Assembly: GCA_050117315.1 (NCBI GenBank)
Contig: JASFMY010000047.1
Location: 1-42,807 of the forward strand
Source: JANQIV01 sp050117315
Lineage (GTDB): Bacteria; Bacteroidota; Ignavibacteria; Ignavibacteriales; Melioribacteraceae
Direction: 5' to 3'
Length of the DNA stretch: 42,807 bases
The position numbers were made by a program, and so were the translations under genes. The notes below the pieces were generated by a model. The model worked only from the letters and a program-made list of their open reading frames with translations, made no database searches and had not been told where the DNA came from. This document shows positions 34,470 to 42,790 of this stretch, in pieces. Numbering within the stretch: the stretch's first letter is position 1; each line of letters starts with the position of its first letter.

Positions 34470-35168
34470 ATGACAACAAAAAAAATACTGATATTGCCTG
34501 CACTTTTAATTTTACAATTACTGACTTATGCACAAACCGAAAATGATGATTTTATTTACCAGTACTCTTCAAAACAGGGCTTTTTAGAAAAAGAATACGA
34601 CGGCAATGTTACACTCGACGAAGTAAAAAAATATGGTGATTTCGGTTTGGGAACCATCAATGGTGTTGACGGGGAAGTTGTAATTTATGAAAAAACGTTT
34701 TACAGAATTGATACGGAAGGAAAAGTAAAAGAATTGAATTTAAGCAACAAAACACCTTTTGTTGTTTTAAAGGATTTTGCTGCGGACACTGCTTTGAATA
34801 TAAACAATAAAACTACTTTAACCGAGCTAAAAAACATTATAGATAATTTAAAAACAGATCAACCTTTTGCAGTAAAAATAACCGGAAAATTCAGTAAATT
34901 AAAATCAAGGAGTGTCTATAAACAATCAAAACCCTATCCTACTTTGGCAGAAATCGTAAAAAACCAGGTTGAATTTAACTTTGAAAATACCGACGCTGTA
35001 ATAATCGGCTTCTGGTACCCTGAATACCTTGACGGGGCAAATTTCCCGGGTTATCATTTACATTGTTTAGTTAAAGACAATAAAGGCGGCGGACATTTAT
35101 TAGACTGCGAAATACTTAATGCCAAGGTTGAACTGGATATTTCGGAAGGACTTATAATTGATTACTGA
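34470..35168 (+). CDS. budA: Exported alpha-acetolactate decarboxylase
   Basis: This 232-residue member of the acetolactate decarboxylase family converts acetolactate to acetoin. Family hallmarks are YQYSSKQGFLEKEYDGNVTLDEVKKYGDFGLGTINGVDGE (30-69), Arg147, and the zinc ligands His196, His198 (YHLHCLV) and His209 (GGGHLLD). An N-terminal signal peptide (about 1-21, ending TYAQ) predicts export, which is unusual because the substrate is made in the cytoplasm. The C-terminus is short: the family's active-site tail glutamate appears to be missing. No acetolactate synthase gene is nearby. Its 3' end overlaps the convergent tetR gene by seven bases. Confidence 0.87.
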   Translation: MTTKKILILPALLILQLLTYAQTENDDFIYQYSSKQGFLEKEYDGNVTLDEVKKYGDFGLGTINGVDGEVVIYEKTFYRIDTEGKVKELNLSNKTPFVVLKDFAADTALNINNKTTLTELKNIIDNLKTDQPFAVKITGKFSKLKSRSVYKQSKPYPTLAEIVKNQVEFNFENTDAVIIGFWYPEYLDGANFPGYHLHCLVKDNKGGGHLLDCEILNAKVELDISEGLIIDY

Positions 35169-35761
35169 TTAATTTTTTTCAGAAGTTCTTCTTTAGTGTA
35201 TTTTTTCAGTAACTCTTTTTTTACTCTTTGCAGCGGATACTTATCTTTGAAAAAAAGATAGTGTAAAATAACGCCGTCAATACTTGCATCCAGTAACAAA
35301 GCCTCAAATTTTGGGTTTTTCACTCCTATTTTTTTTAACATTTTTGTTGTCATCTCAACAAGGTTGGTACCGAATTCATCAACGAAATTAAACGAGTCAA
35401 CTACATTTGGCTGCAGCATTAAAGCAGAGAACATCCTCCAGTATGTTTCATGTCTGGTAATATGTTTAAATGTCACTTCTATCAAAAGCTGAACCTGTTT
35501 AAAGCTGTCTTCTTCGTCAAAAATTTCGGATATTATCTCATCGCCGATGTACTTCGCTTGTTCAAGAATATCTTTCAAAATCTCTTCTTTACTTTTGAAA
35601 TAATTGTAAGCAAGCCCTTTTGAAACACCTGCTTTCTTTGCAATTTCCTGCATAGATGTTCCGTGGAATCCTCGCAAAGCAAATAACTCCAGGGCACTTT
35701 CAAGTATTTTTGCTCTTGTTTTTTCTTTAATTCTGTCTAACTGCTCGCTTGTTCTCGGCAT
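35162..35761 (-). CDS. TetR/AcrR-family transcriptional regulator
   Basis: This 199-residue repressor-type regulator has a typical N-terminal helix-turn-helix (about 15-62: ILESALELFALRGFHGTSMQEIAKKAGVSKGLAYNYFKSKEEIL). The helical C-terminal domain (70-199) would bind a hydrophobic ligand and dimerise. It is transcribed divergently from the LolA-like gene. The two 18-bp palindromes in the shared intergenic region are the likely operators, so it probably represses itself and the envelope operon. The start follows from conserved family length. Confidence 0.93.
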   Translation of the reverse strand: MPRTSEQLDRIKEKTRAKILESALELFALRGFHGTSMQEIAKKAGVSKGLAYNYFKSKEEILKDILEQAKYIGDEIISEIFDEEDSFKQVQLLIEVTFKHITRHETYWRMFSALMLQPNVVDSFNFVDEFGTNLVEMTTKMLKKIGVKNPKFEALLLDASIDGVILHYLFFKDKYPLQRVKKELLKKYTKEELLKKINQ

Positions 35762-35776
35762 AACAATCTTTTCTAT

Positions 35777-35794
35777 TGAATAAATGTTCAGTCA
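35777..35794. promoter_or_regulatory. Putative TetR operator 1 (tetR side)
   Basis: TGAATAAATGTTCAGTCA is an imperfect 18-bp palindrome. Its complement, TGACTGAACATTTATTCA, is closely similar to operator 2. It lies 16 bases before the tetR start on the minus strand, where it would block its promoter. Confidence 0.75.
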
Positions 35795-35852
35795 TAAAAA
35801 TATTTGAAAATACTTCAAAAAGCAAACAAAAAAAATTTTTAAAACTTTTTTG

Positions 35853-35881
35853 TTGACAAATGTGTCCAAATGACGTAGTTT
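35853..35881 (+). promoter_or_regulatory. Putative promoter of the envelope operon
   Basis: A TTGACA at 35853-35858 is followed after 17 bases by TAGTTT at 35876-35881. The downstream TAGTTTTTG also resembles the TANNTTTG -10 element of Bacteroidota. Operator 2 begins two bases later, overlapping the expected transcription start. Confidence 0.55.
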
Positions 35882-35882
35882 T

Positions 35883-35900
35883 TGACTGAACGTTTAGTCA
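35883..35900. promoter_or_regulatory. Putative TetR operator 2 (operon side)
   Basis: TGACTGAACGTTTAGTCA is an 18-bp near-perfect palindrome with one mismatched pair, centred on ACGT. It sits directly after the -10 element and 18 bases before the ATG of the LolA-like gene. It shares its half-site with operator 1. Confidence 0.82.
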
Positions 35901-35918
35901 TTTAATAAGGACAACGCA

Positions 35919-36662
35919 ATGAAAACTTATTTGATTATCTTATTTTTCTTTTTTTCGGCCTCCCGTATTTTCACCCAGGATGTTTATAAAATACTAAAAA
36001 AATCCGAGGATGCTATAAAAGGCAATACTGCCCACGGAAATATTGAAATGGACATAGTTACCCCGGATTACAATAGGACATTAAAAATGGAGAGCTGGTG
36101 GATAGGCAATGAAAAAGCATTGATAAAAGTGAAAGCGCCCCGTAAAGAAGCCGGGAATAAATGGCTTAAAATAGAGAATGAAATGTGGAATTACTTGAAG
36201 AATACCGAGACTACTATTAAAATTCCGCCCTCAATGATGCTGCAATCATGGAACGGTTCCGACTTTACAAATGATGACCTTGTAAGAGAATCATCACTTT
36301 ATGACGATTATTTTTTGAAATTAATCGGTGAAGAAAAAATAAAAAATGAAATGTGCTGGAAAATACAATTGGATCCCAAACCTGATGCAGCGGTTGTATG
36401 GGGAAAACTTTTTTACTGGGTTCGCAAGTCCGACCTGCTCCCTGCTCGCACTGAATATTACGATGAGAAAAATAAATTAATTCGACACATGGTTTTTACC
36501 GATATTAAAAACGTAGGCAACAGGAAAATTCCTTCAAAATGGGAAATGATAAATGATATTAAAGAAGGGCATTCAACGACATTTAAGATCGTAGACATGA
36601 AATTCGACATAAATATAAATGACAGAACTTTTTCATTCCAAGAATTAGAAAGAGGTAATTAG
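35919..36662 (+). CDS. LolA-like outer-membrane lipoprotein-sorting protein
   Basis: This 247-residue periplasmic protein has a signal peptide (about 1-20). A LolA/LppX-type half-barrel domain follows, recognisable from GNTAHGNIEMDIVTPDYNRTLKMESWWIGNEKALIKVKAPRKEAGNKWLKIENEMWNYL, SMMLQSWNGSDFTNDDL and LFYWVRKSDLLPARTEYYDEKNKLIR. This subfamily is typically found beside ABC or RND permeases and probably carries a lipid or lipid-modified protein through the periplasm. It is the first gene of the TetR-controlled operon; the permease gene follows two bases after its stop. Confidence 0.85.
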   Translation: MKTYLIILFFFFSASRIFTQDVYKILKKSEDAIKGNTAHGNIEMDIVTPDYNRTLKMESWWIGNEKALIKVKAPRKEAGNKWLKIENEMWNYLKNTETTIKIPPSMMLQSWNGSDFTNDDLVRESSLYDDYFLKLIGEEKIKNEMCWKIQLDPKPDAAVVWGKLFYWVRKSDLLPARTEYYDEKNKLIRHMVFTDIKNVGNRKIPSKWEMINDIKEGHSTTFKIVDMKFDININDRTFSFQELERGN

Positions 36663-36664
36663 TT

Positions 36665-37897
36665 GTGAAACTATTATTAAAATTGGCATGGCGTAATCTC
36701 TGGCGGAATAAAAGGAGATCACTAATAACGCTTGCCGCTATTGCCTTTGCTACGTTTGCAGCAATTGCAATGCGGGGAATGCAGAAGGGGACCTATGCCG
36801 CTAACATTAAACACGTTGTCAACATGTTTTCCGGGTACCTGCAAATACAAAATGCAGAGTATAATTCAAACCCGTCTTTACGAAAGAATTTTAAAGTCGA
36901 TGAAAAATTAATTGCGGCGCTTAATTCCAATGAAAAAATAATTTCCTATTCACTACGCTTGTACGCCGACGGTTTAATAAGCTACAAAGACAATTCACAA
37001 GGAGCAATTATTTTTGCAGTTGACCCAATAGCTGAGAAAAATGTAACCACACTGGAAAGCAGAACAAATGCAGGTTCTTTTTTAAGTTCGGATTCAACTT
37101 TTGAAATAGTGCTCGGACATAAACTTCTTGACAAACTGAATGCAGAAATAGGTAATGAGATTGTTCTTTTAGCGCAAGGATTTGACGGTTCGCTTGGTAA
37201 TATGAAGTTTAAGATAGTGGGGACCTCTAAGTTAGGCATTCAGGAGTTTGACGGAATGTCTGCTTTTATAGGCTTAAAAACTGCTCAAGAGTTAACTTCA
37301 ATGTACAACAGAATTCATGCTATTGCAGTAAAAATTGATAACCTTAACGATATTGATGAAGTAAAAGCATCGCTTTCACAATCGATTGATAACGAAAATT
37401 TAGCCGTTCTCTCATGGGACGAAGTTATGCCGGATTTTAAACAATCCATTGCACTTGATAATATAAGCGGAATTTTTATGCTGATGTTTCTGATTATAAT
37501 AGTCGCATTCGGGATATTGAATACAATACTGATGTCCGTAACCGAAAGGTTCAATGAGTTTGGCATTACGCTTTCAATCGGAATGCCCCAACTTAAATTA
37601 GTATTGCTGATAGTTATAGAAACAATTGCATTAACCGCAATCGGTTTGATTATAGGTAATATTCTAGGGTGGTTTACAAATTATTATTTACACTTAAACC
37701 CGATAGAGTTCGCAAGCGGAGAGTATGGAGCTGTAATGGAAGATTACGGGTGGCTGCCGATTATGCCGTCATCAATTGAACCGATGATATTTATAAATAC
37801 ATCGCTTATAATACTTTTTGCTTCGCTGCTTTCATGCCTTTATCCTGCATACAAAGTTTTTAAATTAGAGCCGTTAAAAGGAATTAGATATACTTAA
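36665..37897 (+). CDS. ABC transporter permease, FtsX/MacB type (first)
   Basis: This 410-residue permease starts with GTG. Its N-terminus LLLKLAWRNLWRNKRRSLITLAAIAFATFAAI is the hallmark of LolC/E- and MacB-type permeases, with one membrane helix before a large periplasmic domain (about 45-265). An FtsX domain of three helices follows (about 270-405, containing NTILMSVTERFNEFGITLSIGMPQ). The substrate is probably a lipid or lipoprotein. It pairs with the next permease as a heterodimer, as in LolCE. Confidence 0.9.
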   Translation: MKLLLKLAWRNLWRNKRRSLITLAAIAFATFAAIAMRGMQKGTYAANIKHVVNMFSGYLQIQNAEYNSNPSLRKNFKVDEKLIAALNSNEKIISYSLRLYADGLISYKDNSQGAIIFAVDPIAEKNVTTLESRTNAGSFLSSDSTFEIVLGHKLLDKLNAEIGNEIVLLAQGFDGSLGNMKFKIVGTSKLGIQEFDGMSAFIGLKTAQELTSMYNRIHAIAVKIDNLNDIDEVKASLSQSIDNENLAVLSWDEVMPDFKQSIALDNISGIFMLMFLIIIVAFGILNTILMSVTERFNEFGITLSIGMPQLKLVLLIVIETIALTAIGLIIGNILGWFTNYYLHLNPIEFASGEYGAVMEDYGWLPIMPSSIEPMIFINTSLIILFASLLSCLYPAYKVFKLEPLKGIRYT

Positions 37898-37914
37898 TTT
37901 TAAGAGGAATTAAA

Positions 37915-39129
37915 ATGTTGCTAACATTAGCATGGCGGAATATTTGGAGAAATAAAAGGAGATCATTAATCGTTATGACTTCAATTGTTGTCGGTGTATT
38001 AATGGTTTTCTTTACAAACGGATTCATGAACGGAATGCTTTCCCAGATGCTGAAAAACCAGATCAGCTCCAGTGTTTCTCATATACTTATTCATAAAAAA
38101 GGTTTTAACGATAACAAAGTTATTCAAAGTTATATCCCCGATCCGACCCTGGTTGAAAGTGTAATAAATAACCGGAGCGGGATTAAATCATATTCGAAAA
38201 AATTAATTTCATTCGGGTTGTTAAGCAGCGCGACAAATTCATCCGGTGTATATATCAACGGAGTAAATCCCGGAAAAGAAAAAGATGTTACAAAAATAAA
38301 AGAGTCTATAGTTAAAGGGACATACCTAACAGAGAATAAAAGAGATCTGGTTATAGGTAAAAAATTGGCTGAAAAACTTGAAGTAGAAGTCGGCGATAAA
38401 GTTGTTGCTATGGCAAATACCCCGGACGGATCAATAGGAGCAGAGATGTTCAGAATTGCAGGTATTTATAAAACTTTCAGTTCCGAATTTGACAAGATAT
38501 ATATCTACGCGAACAAAGAAATTACGCAGAAGATGCTTGAGGTTGAAGGCAAAGAATATGAATTTGCAATTATCTGTAACGACTACAAACAGGCAGATGC
38601 CGTAAAGGTAAAACTTAAAAGTCAGTTGCCTGACGACTATGAAGTACTTTCCTATATTGATTTACTCCCGATGATTATATTCCAGATAGACATGTCGAAA
38701 AACTGGATGTGGATACTCAACATCATAGTCGGTGTGGCGCTGATATTCGGGATAATAAACACAATGCTTATGTCGGTTTACGAAAGAATACAGGAAATCG
38801 GCGTGCTTATGTCCATCGGCATGAAAAATATAAAGATAATTTCAATGATAACTCTCGAAGCCTTTATTCTCGGGGTGATTGGAACTGTGGGCGGTGTGTT
38901 GTTCAGTCTTTTGGTTATGTGGCCGTTTTATAATTCCGGGATTAACCTCGCTTTATTTTCAGAGGGTTTGAATTCATTCGGTGTTGGAGCGGTTATTTAT
39001 CCGGTTTTGAACATTGATGATTTTGCGGCTACGCTAATTATTCTTCCGATTGTATCTGTGCTGGCTGCTCTTTACCCGGCTTACAAAGCAGTAAAACTAG
39101 AACCAATATATGCGGTTCGTTATGTGTAA
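37915..39129 (+). CDS. ABC transporter permease, FtsX/MacB type (second)
   Basis: This 404-residue paralogue of the preceding permease has the same WRNIWRNKRRSLIVM start, periplasmic domain (about 45-260) and FtsX domain (NTMLMSVYERIQEIGVLMSIGMKN). Both end in a LYPAYKxxKLEP motif. The presence of two different permeases suggests a LolCE-like heterodimer rather than a MacB-like homodimer. The spacing of 17 bases between the genes supports one transcript. Confidence 0.9.
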   Translation: MLLTLAWRNIWRNKRRSLIVMTSIVVGVLMVFFTNGFMNGMLSQMLKNQISSSVSHILIHKKGFNDNKVIQSYIPDPTLVESVINNRSGIKSYSKKLISFGLLSSATNSSGVYINGVNPGKEKDVTKIKESIVKGTYLTENKRDLVIGKKLAEKLEVEVGDKVVAMANTPDGSIGAEMFRIAGIYKTFSSEFDKIYIYANKEITQKMLEVEGKEYEFAIICNDYKQADAVKVKLKSQLPDDYEVLSYIDLLPMIIFQIDMSKNWMWILNIIVGVALIFGIINTMLMSVYERIQEIGVLMSIGMKNIKIISMITLEAFILGVIGTVGGVLFSLLVMWPFYNSGINLALFSEGLNSFGVGAVIYPVLNIDDFAATLIILPIVSVLAALYPAYKAVKLEPIYAVRYV

Positions 39130-39174
39130 CATTTATCTGATTATGAAATTAAAAACAAATTGAGTTAAAAAATC

Positions 39175-39843
39175 ATGCAGATTATTAGAACTGAAAATTT
39201 AGAAAAAATTTATAATGACAACGGTGTTCCCGTTCATGCTTTAAAAGGCATTGATCTTACAATTAATAAAGGTAATTTCCTGGTAATTGCAGGGCCTTCC
39301 GGTTCAGGCAAAACTACGCTGTTAAACCTACTCGGCGCTCTTGACAAACCTACCAAAGGTAAAATTTATATTGAAGACGAAGATATTTCGTTAAAATCAA
39401 AAAAAGAATTATCCGACTTCAGATTAAAAAACCTCGGGTTTGTATTTCAAGCATACAATTTGATACCGGTTTTAACAGCCCTTGAAAATATCGAATTCAG
39501 TATGATGCTTCTCGGCATAAATGAAAAAGAACGACATGAAAAAGCCTTAACACTAATGAAAGAATTAGAAATTGATGAACTTGCCGACAAGAGACCTAAT
39601 GAAATGAGCGGAGGACAGCAGCAACGGGTTGCCGTTACACGGGCAATTGTAAATAATCCGTCCGTGGTTTTAGCGGACGAACCAACTGCAAACCTTGACT
39701 CGGAAACCGGGGCAAAATTATTGGATTTAATGCAAAGAATGAATGAGGATAAAAACATAACTTTCATTTTTTCTTCACACGATAATCAAGTGATGGAACG
39801 GGCTAAAAGGTTATTGATTTTGAAAGACGGAAAAATACAATGA
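39175..39843 (+). CDS. ABC transporter ATPase, LolD/MacB type
   Basis: This 222-residue nucleotide-binding protein has Walker A GPSGSGKTT (40-48), a Q-loop in VFQAYNLIPVLTALENIEF, the signature MSGGQQQR (144-151), Walker B VVLADEP (164-170) and a switch His in FIFSSHD. The sequence is close to LolD/MacB-type ATPases that drive the two preceding permeases from the cytoplasmic side. Its last codons overlap the next gene (ATGA), giving translational coupling with the SDR protein. Confidence 0.94.
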   Translation: MQIIRTENLEKIYNDNGVPVHALKGIDLTINKGNFLVIAGPSGSGKTTLLNLLGALDKPTKGKIYIEDEDISLKSKKELSDFRLKNLGFVFQAYNLIPVLTALENIEFSMMLLGINEKERHEKALTLMKELEIDELADKRPNEMSGGQQQRVAVTRAIVNNPSVVLADEPTANLDSETGAKLLDLMQRMNEDKNITFIFSSHDNQVMERAKRLLILKDGKIQ

Positions 39844-40691
39844 CAAAAGTACTATTAGCGGGAGCTACCGGGTATCTCGGCGGTTTTATTTTAAAGGAAC
39901 TGGATAAAAGGAATTACTTCAAAAAAATTCTTGTTAGAAAATCAAATAAAAATATTGAAGAATATAATTCCAATAGTGAAATCATTACCGCCGAAGTAAC
40001 AAAACCGGAAACATTAAAAAATATTTTACACGGTGTGGATGTAGTAATTTCTACCGTAGGCATAACAAAGCAGAAAGACGGTCTAACCTACATGGATGTG
40101 GACTACCGGGCCAATCTGAATTTGTTAAATGAATCAATTAAAAATAATGTGAAAAAATTCATTTACGTCTCGGTTCTAAACGGAGAAAAACTAAAGCATT
40201 TAAAGATCTGTGAAGCTAAAGAAAAATTTGTTGATGAGCTGAAAAAATCCGGCATTGATTATTGTGTTGTAAGGCCAAACGGTTTTTTCTCCGACATGTC
40301 TGAATTTTTTAATATGGCATTAAAAGGAAAAATTTATTTGTTTGGCGACGGTTCTTTAAAATCAAATCCTATCCACGGTGAAGACCTGGCAGAAGTATGC
40401 GTAGATTGTATTGAATTGAAAGATAAGGAAATTAATGTCGGCGGGCCTGAAATTTTAACTCAAAATGAAATTGCAAACGCTGCTTTTAAAGTGGCCGGGA
40501 AAGAGGTTAAAATATCTTACATCCCGGATTGGATTAGAAAACTTGGACTTAAATTTGTAAGAACTTTTATGAACAGCAAAAGCTACGGCCCTATTGAATT
40601 TTTCATGACCGTAATGGTAATGAATATGGTAGCTCCCAAATACGGCACTCATAGGTTAGAAGATTTCTTTAAAAGTATGAGGAATAAATAA
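39840..40691 (+). CDS. NAD(P)-binding SDR/NmrA-like protein
   Basis: This 283-residue Rossmann-fold protein of the atypical SDR type has GATGYLGGFILKEL (8-21) as the cofactor motif. TVGITKQKDGLTYMDVDYRANLNLL and VRPNGFFSDMSEFFNMALKGKIYLFGDGSLKSNPIHGEDLAE are shared with complex I assembly-type and NmrA-like SDRs. The catalytic YxxxK is not obvious, so it may bind rather than turn over its ligand. It is translationally coupled to the ABC ATPase, suggesting a function linked to the transport substrate, for instance lipid modification. Confidence 0.85.
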   Translation: MTKVLLAGATGYLGGFILKELDKRNYFKKILVRKSNKNIEEYNSNSEIITAEVTKPETLKNILHGVDVVISTVGITKQKDGLTYMDVDYRANLNLLNESIKNNVKKFIYVSVLNGEKLKHLKICEAKEKFVDELKKSGIDYCVVRPNGFFSDMSEFFNMALKGKIYLFGDGSLKSNPIHGEDLAEVCVDCIELKDKEINVGGPEILTQNEIANAAFKVAGKEVKISYIPDWIRKLGLKFVRTFMNSKSYGPIEFFMTVMVMNMVAPKYGTHRLEDFFKSMRNK

Positions 40692-40692
40692 A

Positions 40693-41010
40693 ATGAATGA
40701 CATAGGATTTGTAAAATATTCGTTTAATGAAAATCAAAATAAAGCCGAATGGATTTATAAAATAAATGATAAAGAATATACCGGCACAGGAAAAGTAGAA
40801 GGTGATTTCAGCGGTTCCTATGAAGGTAGATATAAAGTAACCTATTTTAATGATATAGGTGAAGTGACGCATAAATACGAAATGGAAATTATAAAGACAG
40901 AAAATCATTATCTATTACACTGGTATCAAAAAGGTAAATTATTGTATGTTGGTATTGGTAATGTATACGATAACGTTTTATATGCCGGTTGGAGATTGAT
41001 GAAGAGCTAA
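40693..41010 (+). CDS. Small beta-rich protein, unknown function
   Basis: This 105-residue protein has no signal peptide or membrane segment. It has alternating beta-type stretches with several glycines (EYTGTGKVEGDFSGSYEGRYKVTYFND, LLYVGIGNVYDNVLYAGWRLMKS). This pattern suggests a small beta-barrel or lipocalin/avidin-like fold, which could hold a hydrophobic molecule. It starts one base after the stop of the SDR gene, so it belongs to the operon. Confidence 0.65.
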   Translation: MNDIGFVKYSFNENQNKAEWIYKINDKEYTGTGKVEGDFSGSYEGRYKVTYFNDIGEVTHKYEMEIIKTENHYLLHWYQKGKLLYVGIGNVYDNVLYAGWRLMKS

Positions 41011-41061
41011 GTTAACTAATGAAGCAGCTTAACTGTTTATCTTAATTAAAGGGTTATTAAA

Positions 41062-41190
41062 TTGAAAAATAAAAAACCAAGCCAAACAGCTTTAAAGGTT
41101 GCATTAAATATAGCAAACCTATTAAGAAAGGTGTTGCATACTTTAGTCTTGTTAAAAAATAATTCCCAGAGTTTGAAAAATGCTGGATAA
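41062..41190 (+). pseudogene. Possible short ORF or gene remnant
   Basis: From TTG 41062 an open stretch of 42 codons reads MKNKKPSQTALKVALNIANLLRK..., then ends in TAA overlapping the start of the outer-membrane gene. The first part resembles the N-terminus of a class of SAM-dependent methyltransferases, so it may be the truncated start of a lost gene. It is equally possible that it is only a leader region. No clear ribosome binding site is visible. Confidence 0.25.
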
Positions 41191-42343
41191 AAAATTTACA
41201 CTATATACTTTTTACTTTTGTCTTTTAACTTTTACCTTGTCATTCGGTCAAATCGATTACGACTTTTCAGGTTACGTGAACAATTTTTCGATCTACCAAA
41301 AGTACAACAAAACATTATCCGGGCAATTCAAAATTGACGATTCGCAATTCTTAAATTTATCAAGAGCGAGGCTTCGTCCTGTAGTCTACTTAACTGATAA
41401 CCTAAGGATCAACATTGAATACGAGATCCTATCTTTATACAATAGTTCATCAGGCGATTTATTCCAAACGGTGCCGCAGAAATCATCAAGACAGTTATTT
41501 GATTGGACGTGGACACCTGTAAATGAAGCTAATTTTTCTATCTCTCATTTTATAGACAGGCTTTACTTGAAATATGCTTTTAAAAACGGCAACGTTACAA
41601 TAGGCAGGCAAAGGGTTTCATGGGGTACGGGCAGAATTTGGAACCCGACTGATTTGTTTAATCCCATTAACCCGGCAACATTTTTTAAAATTGAAAAAGA
41701 CGGCGCTGATATTATTGCCTTTAAATATTTTCTGGGAAATTTTACCGATCTGCATTTGGTTTTTAATCCGGATGAAAAAATAGGCAGCAGTAATTTCGGC
41801 GGACGTTTCAGGTCGAATATCGGTGAGTATGATTTTTCTTTTATGGGAGGCAGCTTTGATGAAAGGATAGTTACCGGTGCAGACTTTGCCGGTAACTTGT
41901 TTGGCGCGGGTATAAGAGGCGAAGGAATTTTTTCAGCCGATGATGATAACTTTGATGACAATTTTATAAAATATATTCTTGGCATTGATGCACAGGTATC
42001 ACGCAAATTATATTTAATGCTGGAATACCAGTTTAACGGTGAAGGTAAAACAAACAAGGTTGATTACGAATTAAACAGGTTGTTTTCCGGTGAGATAATA
42101 AACTTATCAAAAAGCTATTTGCACTTTAACTCAAGCTATCAATACCACCCGCTGCTGACTATCACGTTCTCAAGTAATACTAATCTAAATGACGGCAGCG
42201 GATACTTATCTTTAGTCGGTGATTATTCTGCTGCAGAAAACTTTTATATAAATCTCGGCAGCCAGTTTTTTTACGGTTCCGAATTATCGGAATATTGGTA
42301 TTACTCTACCTCAATTTATTTGCAGGGAGAATACTATTTTTAA
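41180..42343 (+). CDS. Outer-membrane beta-barrel protein (DUF1302/porin-like)
   Basis: This 387-residue protein has a signal peptide (about 1-23, ending SFGQ) and a chain of amphipathic beta strands ending in a terminal aromatic residue (EYYF), the mark of an outer-membrane barrel inserted by BAM. The conserved segment IGRQRVSWGTGRIWNPTDLFNPINPATFFKIEKDG (about 141-175) is the pattern found in DUF1302-like outer-membrane proteins, which commonly accompany LolA-like and membrane transport genes. It is the last gene of the TetR-controlled operon and would form its outer-membrane terminus. The gap to the previous gene is 169 bases. Confidence 0.8.
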   Translation: MLDKKFTLYTFYFCLLTFTLSFGQIDYDFSGYVNNFSIYQKYNKTLSGQFKIDDSQFLNLSRARLRPVVYLTDNLRINIEYEILSLYNSSSGDLFQTVPQKSSRQLFDWTWTPVNEANFSISHFIDRLYLKYAFKNGNVTIGRQRVSWGTGRIWNPTDLFNPINPATFFKIEKDGADIIAFKYFLGNFTDLHLVFNPDEKIGSSNFGGRFRSNIGEYDFSFMGGSFDERIVTGADFAGNLFGAGIRGEGIFSADDDNFDDNFIKYILGIDAQVSRKLYLMLEYQFNGEGKTNKVDYELNRLFSGEIINLSKSYLHFNSSYQYHPLLTITFSSNTNLNDGSGYLSLVGDYSAAENFYINLGSQFFYGSELSEYWYYSTSIYLQGEYYF

Positions 42344-42626
42344 CCCATTGTTCGAAATAGATATTTAGATAATTGTAATATTTGTCATATCGACGAACGT
42401 TTTTTTTGTGAGGAGATATCTTTCAATTAGAGCACGATTTCAAAGATTTCTCCCTCCCGCCATGCCGGCGAGGCAGGCCGGTAAAAACATCAAAAAACGT
42501 TTAGATATCTAATTTTGTAGAAACTCTATTTGTATTTTACCCATCCTTTCCGGCGGGCTTTGTATGTTTGTATTTTGTTCCACTGAGATTCGGTGAGCCT
42601 TTGTACATTTGTATTTTACTTACCCG

Positions 42627-42682
42627 TAGTGTCGTGTCAACAATGAAGTGCCGTGTCATTCCCGAATGCTTTTATCGGGAAT
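42627..42682. mobile_element. Partial inverted copy of TAGTGT-ended element
   Basis: These 56 bases match the reverse complement of 23011-23066 with two mismatches (TAGTGTCG versus TAGTGTTA). The similarity stops after CGGGAAT, so only one end of the ~168-base element is present. Confidence 0.75.
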
Positions 42683-42754
42683 TGAAGCGTCCTGAAAAAG
42701 GTTGACTGTATTATTAGATATTTTTGTTAAATAAATATAGTCATTCTTATAGTT

Positions 42755-42790
42755 TTATTCTATCGATCAGCTAGCTGATCGATAGAATAA
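42755..42790. repeat. 36-bp perfect palindrome
   Basis: The left half TTATTCTATCGATCAGCT (42755-42772) is followed without spacer by its exact reverse complement (42773-42790). A T-run follows (42791-42795). It could be a dimeric protein-binding site, a terminator or an artefact of assembly near a contig end. Confidence 0.8.
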
